A stretch of DNA of 58,614 nt from Oscillospiraceae bacterium (GTDB lineage Bacteria > Bacillota > Clostridia > Oscillospirales > Acutalibacteraceae), in assembly GCA_902792905.1 (NCBI GenBank), contig CADBBH010000013.1:1-58614 (forward strand). Reading direction: 5' to 3'. Each line of letters starts with the position of its first letter. The first letter of the stretch is position 1. This document shows positions 52,740-58,614 of the stretch, piece by piece. The notes under the pieces are model-generated. The model ran no database searches and was not told the DNA's origin. It saw only the letters and a list, made by a program, of their open reading frames with translations. A program made the translations under genes and the position numbers.

Positions 52740-52768
52740 TTGACAAGCCAATTCTTTTATTGTATAAT
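52740..52768 (+). promoter_or_regulatory. Consensus promoter of the ylxM-ffh operon
   Basis: A perfect TTGACA (52740-52745), 17 bp, TATAAT (52763-52768). Confidence 0.85.
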
Positions 52769-52772
52769 TCAC

Positions 52773-52810
52773 ACCTGTAAAGTCCCTGTGCTTTACAGGT
52801 GGCTTTTTTT
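52773..52810 (+). terminator. Terminator-like hairpin at the very start of the transcript
   Basis: Stem ACCTGTAAAG-N8-CTTTACAGGT followed by GGC and seven T. It begins where transcription from the consensus promoter should start, so it is either an attenuator or a 5' protective hairpin. Confidence 0.65.
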
Positions 52811-52841
52811 CTGCGCTCATTTTTCGGAAAGGAGGGTTTTC

Positions 52842-53207
52842 GTGGCTAAAAATTACGAAATGGCTACGCTGCTTGATTTCTACGGCGAAATGCTTACCGA
52901 GAAACAGCGTTCTTTTCTTGAATACTATTATTACGATGACCTCTCGCTTTCTGAGATAGCGGAGAACGAGGGCATCACCCGTCAGGGTGTGCGCGACGCA
53001 ATCAAGCGCGCCGAGGGTCAGATGCTCGAGATGGAGGCGCGTCTCGGAGTCGCCAAGAGATTCCGTGATATGCGCGAGAGCCTCAATCAGATTATAGAGT
53101 ATTCCGATAAAATCACCGAATACAATCTGCACCACGGACTCTCAAAAGAAATAAATGATTACAGCGTATATATCAAATCGGCGGCAATGACGATGCTTGA
53201 AAGCTGA
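52842..53207 (+). CDS. ylxM: YlxM family helix-turn-helix protein
   Basis: About 121 aa; the GTG start at 52842 has AAAGGAGGG upstream. A sigma-4-like helix-turn-helix (LTEKQRSFLEYYYYDDLSLS, EIAENEGITRQGVRDAIKRA) is followed by a helical tail. It is always beside ffh and is thought to tune the signal recognition particle. First gene of the operon. Confidence 0.93.
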   Translation: MAKNYEMATLLDFYGEMLTEKQRSFLEYYYYDDLSLSEIAENEGITRQGVRDAIKRAEGQMLEMEARLGVAKRFRDMRESLNQIIEYSDKITEYNLHHGLSKEINDYSVYIKSAAMTMLES

Positions 53208-53243
53208 TTGATATTTCAATAATAATTCAGCGAGGTGAGATAA

Positions 53244-54605
53244 TTGGCATTTGACGGACTTTCCGAGAGACTTGAAGCGACTTTCAAGAATCTGAGAAGC
53301 AAGGGCAGTCTTAACGAAGCGGATGTGCGCTCGGCAATGAGAGAGGTCCGTATGGCTCTGCTTGAAGCAGACGTCAACTACAAGGTTGCCAAGGATTTCA
53401 CCACAACGGTAACCGAAAAGGCCATCGGCGAGAAAGTTATGGAAAGCCTTACTCCCTCCCAAATGGTTATCAAGATAGTTCACGAAGAGCTTGTAGCTCT
53501 AATGGGCGGCACCAACGCCCGCCTCGCCTACGCCTCGCACCCGCCGACAATAGTTCTCATGTGCGGTCTGCAGGGTTCAGGTAAAACCACTCACTGCGCA
53601 AAGCTCGCGTTAAAACTCAAAAAGGACAATCACCGTCCCCTGCTGGTCGCCTGCGATGTTTACAGACCCGCGGCAATCAAACAGCTTCAGGTTGTCGGCG
53701 AGCAGGCCGGAGTACCCGTTTTCGAAATGGGTCAGGGAAACCCGGTCGAGATTTCAAAAGCCGCGGTTGAGGAAGCAAAACTTCACGGATACGATTACGT
53801 TATCATAGATACGGCAGGCCGTCTCCACGTTGACGAAGAGCTCATGAACGAGCTCAAGAATATCAAAGCGGAAGTCAAGCCGCACGAAATTCTCCTTGTT
53901 GTTGACGCGATGACCGGTCAGGACGCGGTCAATGTTGCGACTTCATTTGATGAGGCGCTCGGCATTGACGGTCTTATCCTCACAAAGCTTGACGGCGATA
54001 CCAGAGGCGGCGCCGCGCTCTCGGCGAGAGCGGTCACGGGCAAGCCGATAAAATTCGTCGGTACAGGCGAAAAACTCGACAATCTCGATGTTTTCCATCC
54101 GGACAGAATGGCAAACAGAATTCTCGGTATGGGCGATGTGCTCACTCTTATAGAAAAAGCCGAGCAGATGATTGACGAGAAGGAAGCCGCGGAGCTTGAA
54201 AAGAAGCTGATGCAGAATAAGTTCGACCTAAACGACCTTCTCGACCAGTTCCGTCAGATACGCAAAATGGGCTCCATCAAGGAAATGCTCATGATGCTCC
54301 CCGGAATCGGTAACAAAGCCAAGGATATCGAGGTTGACGAGAGCAAATTCGACCGAATGCAGGCGATTATTCTCTCAATGACGGCGAAGGAGAGATCCAA
54401 CCCGGCGATTATAAATCCCTCGCGCAAGAAGAGAATCGCGGACGGCTGCGGTCAGACGGTCGAGGATGTCAACAGGCTTCTCTCTCAGTATAAGCAGATG
54501 TCCAAGATGTTCAGGCAGATCAACGGCAAAAAAGGCGGCAAGCGTCGCAAAATGAAGGGTATGCGCCTGCCCGCAGGCTTTGACCCTTCGCAATTCGGGA
54601 TGTAA
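53244..54605 (+). CDS. ffh: Signal recognition particle protein Ffh
   Basis: 453 aa, TTG start at 53244 after GAGGTGAG. NG domain with GLQGSGKTTHCAKLA, DTAGRLHVDEELM, TKLDGDTRGGAALS, and a Met-rich M domain (about 300-440) ending in a Lys/Arg/Gly tail. The GTPase binds 4.5S/6S RNA and signal peptides. Given the many exported proteins in this window it serves a heavy secretory load. Length and motifs are normal. Confidence 0.97.
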   Translation: MAFDGLSERLEATFKNLRSKGSLNEADVRSAMREVRMALLEADVNYKVAKDFTTTVTEKAIGEKVMESLTPSQMVIKIVHEELVALMGGTNARLAYASHPPTIVLMCGLQGSGKTTHCAKLALKLKKDNHRPLLVACDVYRPAAIKQLQVVGEQAGVPVFEMGQGNPVEISKAAVEEAKLHGYDYVIIDTAGRLHVDEELMNELKNIKAEVKPHEILLVVDAMTGQDAVNVATSFDEALGIDGLILTKLDGDTRGGAALSARAVTGKPIKFVGTGEKLDNLDVFHPDRMANRILGMGDVLTLIEKAEQMIDEKEAAELEKKLMQNKFDLNDLLDQFRQIRKMGSIKEMLMMLPGIGNKAKDIEVDESKFDRMQAIILSMTAKERSNPAIINPSRKKRIADGCGQTVEDVNRLLSQYKQMSKMFRQINGKKGGKRRKMKGMRLPAGFDPSQFGM

Positions 54606-54660
54606 TACGGAAAACCGTAGCATTATATAATTCATTACTTGTTATTTGGAGGAAACAATC

Positions 54661-54903
54661 ATGGCAGTTAAAATCAGACTTCGTCGCATGGGCGCAAAGA
54701 AAAATCCCTACTATCGTATAGTAGTCGCTGATTCAAGATATCCCCGTGACGGCAGATTCATCGAGGAAATCGGCACCTACAATCCCCTCACTTCCCCCTC
54801 GGAAGTAAAGGTTGACGCCGAAAAGGCAAAGCAGTGGCTCGGCAACGGCGCACAGCCCACCGATACCGTCAAGGCTCTTCTCAAGAAGGAAGGTATCCTT
54901 TAA
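54661..54903 (+). CDS. rpsP: 30S ribosomal protein S16
   Basis: 80 aa; the ATG at 54661 follows GGAGG. Typical [20 protein letters not shown] start. The stop shares a base with the next start codon. Confidence 0.98.
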   Translation: MAVKIRLRRMGAKKNPYYRIVVADSRYPRDGRFIEEIGTYNPLTSPSEVKVDAEKAKQWLGNGAQPTDTVKALLKKEGIL

Positions 54904-55133
54904 TGGAAGAATTACTCGTCAGCATCGCGCAGGGTCTTGTTGAAGACCCCTCGCAGGTTACCGTTACCAGAGAGGACGGCGAAAACGAAAGCATCGTTTA
55001 CCATCTCCACGTCGCTGAAAACGATATGGGCAGAGTTATCGGTAAGCAGGGCAGAATCGCAAAAGCCATCCGCACGGTAATGCGCGCAGCTGCGACCCGC
55101 AACAATGAGAAGGTCGTAGTGGAAATTGATTAA
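54903..55133 (+). CDS. khpA: KH-domain RNA-binding protein KhpA
   Basis: 76 aa beginning at the ATG that overlaps the rpsP stop by one base (TAATG). KH motif MGRVIGKQGRIAKAIRTVMR. It partners with KhpB in small-RNA and cell-division control in Firmicutes. It overlaps the start of rimM by 8 bp. Confidence 0.96.
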   Translation: MEELLVSIAQGLVEDPSQVTVTREDGENESIVYHLHVAENDMGRVIGKQGRIAKAIRTVMRAAATRNNEKVVVEID

Positions 55134-55641
55134 GCAATTTCTTGAAATCGGCGAAATCACGGGCACTCACGGAGTGCGCGGAGAGGTCAGGGTCAACCCC
55201 TGGTGCGATTCGCCGGATTTCATCAAAAAATTCAAGACCCTCTATTTTGACTCCGAGGGCAGGGAGAGTGTTAAAATCACCTCGCGCCCCCACGGCAACA
55301 TCGCTCTGGTCAAAATGGAAGGCATTGACACCGTAGAAGAAGCACGCAAGCTCAGAGGCAGGATCCTCTGGATGAAACGAAGCGACGCTCATCTGCCCGA
55401 GGGCAGGTATTTCATAGCGGAGCTTACAGGGTGCGCGGTATTTGATGCGGATAATCCCTCAAAATGTTACGGCGAGCTTACAGATGTAAGCGAGACCGGT
55501 GCCAACGATGTGTGGCATATCACGAAGGATTCAAAGGAGTATCTCATACCCGCAATTCCCGATGTTGTCATCAGCACGGATGTTGCCGAAGGCAGGATAC
55601 TTATCAGACCCCTGAAAGGTATATTTGACGATGAGGATTGA
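55126..55641 (+). CDS. rimM: Ribosome maturation factor RimM
   Basis: 171 aa, TTG start at 55126 overlapping khpA. N-terminal beta barrel (IGEITGTHGVRGEVRVNPWC) and PRC-barrel C-terminus (LIPAIPDVV, GRILIRPLKGIFD). It aids 30S head assembly with S19. Confidence 0.95.
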   Translation: MIKQFLEIGEITGTHGVRGEVRVNPWCDSPDFIKKFKTLYFDSEGRESVKITSRPHGNIALVKMEGIDTVEEARKLRGRILWMKRSDAHLPEGRYFIAELTGCAVFDADNPSKCYGELTDVSETGANDVWHITKDSKEYLIPAIPDVVISTDVAEGRILIRPLKGIFDDED

Positions 55642-56368
55642 TATACTGACCTTATTCCCCGAAATGTGCCTGAGTGTTCTGAATGAAAGCATTATCGGCA
55701 GAGCCCGCGAGAGCGGGAATGTCACGATCGAATGCAGAAATATCAGAGATTACACACTCGACAAGCATAACCGGGTGGATGACGCCCCCTACGGCGGCGG
55801 AACGGGTATGATAATGCAGGCTCAGCCCATTTATGATTGTTTTGAGTCCCTCTGCTCTCAGCTCGGCGCAAGGCCTCACCTTGTGTATATGAGCCCGAAG
55901 GGCAAGGTGCTCACTCAGGCAAAGGCAAAGGAACTCAGTCAGCTTGAAAACATTGCAATACTCTGCGGTCACTATGAAGGCGTTGATGAGAGAGTCATCG
56001 AGGAGATAGTTGATGAAGAAATCTCGCTCGGCGATTATGTTATCACGGGCGGCGAACTGCCCGCTCTGATACTCGCCGACTGCATTTCGAGAATGCTCCC
56101 CGGAGTTCTCCCCAACGAAGACGCCTACACTCTTGAAAGCCATTATTCGGGCTTGCTTGAATACCCGCAATATACCAGACCGTTTGAGTGGCACGGAAAG
56201 ACGGTGCCCGAGGTGCTGATTTCGGGACATCACGCAAACATACAGAAATGGCAGCGTGAAAAATCGCTCGAGGTCACTCTCGCGAAGAGACCCGATCTGC
56301 TCCGTGACGCGGAGCTTTCAAAGCAGGACAAGGCCTACCTTGCTTCGCTTGAAACAGATAACAAATAA
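55631..56368 (+). CDS. trmD: tRNA (guanine-37-N1) methyltransferase TrmD
   Basis: About 245 aa. The ATG at 55631 (MRIDILTLFPEMCLSVL) lies inside the end of rimM. SPOUT knot motifs LCGHYEGVDERV and GDYVITGGELPAL. It methylates G37 of tRNAs to keep the reading frame. Normally rplS follows trmD; here it does not, and rpmE with its own promoter comes next. Confidence 0.97.
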   Translation: MRIDILTLFPEMCLSVLNESIIGRARESGNVTIECRNIRDYTLDKHNRVDDAPYGGGTGMIMQAQPIYDCFESLCSQLGARPHLVYMSPKGKVLTQAKAKELSQLENIAILCGHYEGVDERVIEEIVDEEISLGDYVITGGELPALILADCISRMLPGVLPNEDAYTLESHYSGLLEYPQYTRPFEWHGKTVPEVLISGHHANIQKWQREKSLEVTLAKRPDLLRDAELSKQDKAYLASLETDNK

Positions 56369-56381
56369 AATAAAAAAATTC

Positions 56382-56410
56382 TTGCAATTTTACTTATTAT
56401 ATGATAAAAT
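56382..56410 (+). promoter_or_regulatory. Promoter of rpmE
   Basis: TTGCAA (56382-56387), 17 bp, TAAAAT (56405-56410). Confidence 0.7.
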
Positions 56411-56450
56411 GCAATTCGTTATGTAACGTATTCCGAAAGAGGTGAACACA

Positions 56451-56660
56451 ATGAAGGAAGGAATCCATCCCAACTACCACCAGACAGAGGTTCGCTGCGC
56501 TTGCGGCGCCGTCTATCAGACAGGTTCGACCAAAGACGGTCTCAAGGTAGATATCTGCTCAAAATGCCATCCGTTTTTCACCGGCAAGCAGAAGCTGGTT
56601 GATACCGGCGGACGCGTTGACCGTTTCAACAAGCGTTTCGGTCTCGGCGAAAACAAATAA
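56451..56660 (+). CDS. rpmE: 50S ribosomal protein L31, zinc form
   Basis: 69 aa; the ATG at 56451 follows AAAGAGGTG. Zinc ligands are Cys16, Cys18, Cys36 and Cys39 (CAC, CSKC). KEGIHPNYH start and [11 protein letters not shown] end are standard. Confidence 0.98.
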   Translation: MKEGIHPNYHQTEVRCACGAVYQTGSTKDGLKVDICSKCHPFFTGKQKLVDTGGRVDRFNKRFGLGENK

Positions 56661-56664
56661 GCAA

Positions 56665-56702
56665 GCAAAAATGCGGCGCATATTCTGCGCCGCTTTGCTT
56701 TT
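56665..56702 (+). terminator. Terminator of rpmE
   Basis: Stem GCGGCGCA-TATTC-TGCGCCGC, followed by TTTGCTTTT. It lies just ahead of yigZ. Confidence 0.85.
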
Positions 56703-56717
56703 AATCAGGGAATATTT

Positions 56718-57341
56718 ATGGACAGTTACAAGACGGTCAAAAACGAATCGAGCGAGGAATACATCGTCAAAAAATCCCGCTTCATCGGTTACATAAAGCC
56801 CGTAACCTCAAAGCAGGAGGCGCTCGATTTCATAGCGGAAATATCAAAGAAACACTGGGACGCGACTCACAATGTCTATGCCTATATCCTGCGCGAAGAA
56901 GGCATAAAAAAGTTCTCCGATGACGGAGAACCTCAGGGCACTGCGGGCATGCCCGCTCTCGATGTACTCGAGAAGAACGGGCTGACCGACGTCTGCGTTG
57001 TTGTTACAAGATATTTCGGGGGAATCATGCTCGGAGCCGGAGGGCTCGTCAGGGCCTATTCCCACTCGGCCTCAATCGCCGTGAATGCGGCGGGAATCGT
57101 CACAAGAGCGATGTGCGCGAGAATGAAAATCTGCTGTGATTATACCTTCTACGGTCGCCTTGCGTCGCTGATTCCCGAATGCGGAGGAATAATTGAGGAC
57201 ACTCTCTATGAGGATAATGTGACCGTCATTTTCCGCCTTCCGCTCGCGGACTGCGATTCGTTTGCAGCAAAGCTCACCGAAGCTTCAAACGGCAGATACG
57301 CGGCAGAGAAAACAGACGAATTTTACGCAGATGTAGATTGA
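56718..57341 (+). CDS. yigZ: YigZ/IMPACT family protein
   Basis: 207 aa. Family motifs: KKSRFIGYIKPV near the start, FSDDGEPQGTAGMPALDVLE, TRYFGGIMLGAGGLVRAYS. It has a two-domain EF-G-like fold. The role is unclear; relatives affect translation stress in eukaryotes. It ends 1 bp before the convergent methyltransferase gene. Confidence 0.92.
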   Translation: MDSYKTVKNESSEEYIVKKSRFIGYIKPVTSKQEALDFIAEISKKHWDATHNVYAYILREEGIKKFSDDGEPQGTAGMPALDVLEKNGLTDVCVVVTRYFGGIMLGAGGLVRAYSHSASIAVNAAGIVTRAMCARMKICCDYTFYGRLASLIPECGGIIEDTLYEDNVTVIFRLPLADCDSFAAKLTEASNGRYAAEKTDEFYADVD

Positions 57342-57342
57342 A

Positions 57343-58104
57343 CTACAAAGTAAAATATGAAATATAAACCTTATGCCCGACACTGAAGCTGCCGGGATAT
57401 TTTTTCAGCATCTCCCGATGCGCCGATTCCCATTTTTCAAAGGTTGCGGCGTCCATGGAGGCGAGGGTTCCGCGGCAGGCAATCATCCTGCCGTGCCAAC
57501 TTTCAGCAGTGAAAGGAATATCCGCATAGAATTCTTCTGTAACTCTGCCCGGGAAAAGGTCGTCATATAAATCTTCATGTGCGTTCCTTCCGCTGTGCCA
57601 ACCAGAGTTAAATCTTTTAACGAGCGCAATGCTCTCAGCCGCGATTCTGTCATCAAAATCCCAGTTCATGAAAATCTTGATAAATCTGCCGCCGGGCTTC
57701 AGCATGCGCGATATTTCGCCCTGCATCCTTTCGCGATCGAAATACCAGAAACACTGCGCGGCCGTGATTGTGTCAAAAGCCTTATCAGGAAGACCTGTAT
57801 TCTCGGCGGGTGCGGTGATATAAGTGATCCTTCTGCCGCTCTCCTGCGCATCTTTGCGGGCGAGTTCAATCTGACCGGCGGAGATGTCGGCGCCGGTTAT
57901 ATCGCTTTTTTCATTATAGAGATTCTTGGGCAAGATTCCCGTGCCCGTGCCTAAATCAAGCCAGGCTGTGCCGTCGTCGGAAACTCCGAGAGCGCGCAGA
58001 CGGTCATATAATTTTGCGGGATAAATATCCCTGTATTCGGCGTATGCAGAAGCTGTTCTGCCGAAATCGAAAGAGGTTCCCCCGTCAATACCGTTGATTT
58101 TCAT
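57343..58104 (-). CDS. Class I SAM-dependent methyltransferase
   Basis: 253 aa. SAM motif I LDLGTGTGILPKNL, then GADISAGQIELARKDA, and AFDTITAAQCFWYFDRERM for the later motifs. The N-terminal YAEYRDIYPAKLYDRLRAL is typical of small-molecule or ubiquinone-type methyltransferases. Substrate unknown. It has its own promoter. Confidence 0.87.
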   Translation of the reverse strand: MKINGIDGGTSFDFGRTASAYAEYRDIYPAKLYDRLRALGVSDDGTAWLDLGTGTGILPKNLYNEKSDITGADISAGQIELARKDAQESGRRITYITAPAENTGLPDKAFDTITAAQCFWYFDRERMQGEISRMLKPGGRFIKIFMNWDFDDRIAAESIALVKRFNSGWHSGRNAHEDLYDDLFPGRVTEEFYADIPFTAESWHGRMIACRGTLASMDAATFEKWESAHREMLKKYPGSFSVGHKVYISYFTL

Positions 58105-58124
58105 ACTCTCCCCTCCTATTTGTT

Positions 58125-58152
58125 ATTATAACATAAAGAAAGAGATTTGCAA
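58125..58152 (-). promoter_or_regulatory. Promoter of the methyltransferase gene
   Basis: On the minus strand TTGCAA (58147-58152), 16 bp, TATAAT (58125-58130). Confidence 0.65.
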
Positions 58153-58158
58153 ATCACA

Positions 58159-58437
58159 TTATGCTTCGGCGAATCTGACATTGAGTTTATACGCCGAATC
58201 GGAGCAGATGAAATCATCGAGGCCGCCGTCGATTATCTCCCTCGCGGCTCTCTTCATCGCGCCGACCAGAACGGGCGACTCATCGAGAGGCATAGAGAGC
58301 AGAACTGTTTCGATATAAACACTCTTTTCCTCATCGGTCAGGTCTTCTTCCCATTCAAAGATATCGCTCATCTCGCCGTTTTCAAATGTCATATAGTATT
58401 CAAGCGGAAGAATGTTGAAATTTCTTGTGATTTTCAT
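58159..58437 (-). CDS. Small acidic protein of unknown function
   Basis: 92 aa with a strong ribosome site (AAAGGGGG). No membrane helix, signal peptide or motif that I recognise; the sequence is rich in acidic residues (EWEEDLTDEEKS). It is the only gene between the methyltransferase and the divergent promoter region at the window end. Confidence 0.6.
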   Translation of the reverse strand: MKITRNFNILPLEYYMTFENGEMSDIFEWEEDLTDEEKSVYIETVLLSMPLDESPVLVGAMKRAAREIIDGGLDDFICSDSAYKLNVRFAEA

Positions 58438-58550
58438 GGTTCATACCCCCTTTTCAGCTTTCATTATAAACTGTCACGAGGGTAATATAACGGACTTTGA
58501 TTTGTGAGCTTTACGCCTTAAATGAAAAAGTAAATGCAAGGAAAACTGAA

Positions 58551-58595
58551 CATTTAGTTTTGCAAACGTGCATTTAGTTTTGCAAATGGTATAAT
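58551..58595 (+). promoter_or_regulatory. Rightward promoter with two direct repeats
   Basis: CATTTAGTTTTGCAAA occurs at 58551-58566 and again at 58571-58586, exactly 20 bp apart, just ahead of an extended -10 box (TGGTATAAT, 58587-58595). No good -35 box is present, which suits an activator-dependent promoter. The gene it drives lies outside the window. Confidence 0.6.
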
Positions 58596-58614
58596 AGAGT
58601 CGCTGTCAGGCAGA

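Overview
The window reads as chromosome of a gut-type anaerobic clostridium (Firmicutes, probably Oscillospirales/Ruminococcaceae-like). Evidence: purine-rich Shine-Dalgarno sites, TTGACA/TATAAT promoters, Firmicutes gene order (phoH-ybeY-dgkA-era-recO and ylxM-ffh-rpsP-khpA-rimM-trmD), a rubredoxin, zinc-type L31, MutS2, and many large secreted proteins with BspA-like leucine-rich repeats and InlB B-repeats. The species is inferred, not proven.

Region 1 (1 to about 24540) looks like the right part of an integrative mobilizable element of the Tn4451 type. It has a MobV relaxase with a small HTH protein and a candidate oriT, a divergent XRE regulator broken by a perfect 52-bp tandem duplication, and at the far end a large serine recombinase. 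Between them lies an unusual 20-kb leftward locus. It starts with a fusion protein (ECF-type sigma factor, membrane segments, Thr/Ser-rich stalk, leucine-rich repeats), followed by five big secreted proteins: LRR+FIVAR, LRR+Cys repeats, thioredoxin-like+CAP, LRR, and MORN-like+InlB+vWA. All five end in the same roughly 100-residue C-terminal module, a beta-rich domain followed by a Phe-rich amphipathic helix. No LPXTG or SLH anchor is visible, so this module is a candidate new anchoring or sorting signal. This locus is the best candidate for an undescribed system in the window.

Region 2 (24577 to about 34290) is visibly more GC-rich host sequence: an MFS transporter, an SH3 lipoprotein, tRNA-Tyr and tRNA-Thr with odd repeat DNA beside them, an ABM monooxygenase-like protein, an EamA-like protein, a secreted alkaline phosphatase with a uridine-kinase-like protein, a secreted lipase-like hydrolase and a sodium:solute symporter.

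Region 3 (34430 to 40411) holds O-acetylhomoserine sulfhydrylase with a rubredoxin, a second ECF sigma factor with a putative membrane partner and a secreted protein, a zinc-ribbon membrane protein and a COG1915 (archaeal-type ornithine cyclodeaminase) homologue.

Region 4 (40465 to 48658, leftward) is one long operon: phoH, ybeY, dgkA, era, recO, a TIM-barrel protein, rlmA-like, a GH27 alpha-galactosidase and a purple-acid-phosphatase-like protein. Region 5 (48813 to the end, rightward) holds FHA protein, membrane protein, mutS2; the ylxM/ffh/rpsP/khpA/rimM/trmD operon; rpmE; yigZ; then a leftward methyltransferase, a small unknown protein, and a promoter with two direct repeats leading out of the window.
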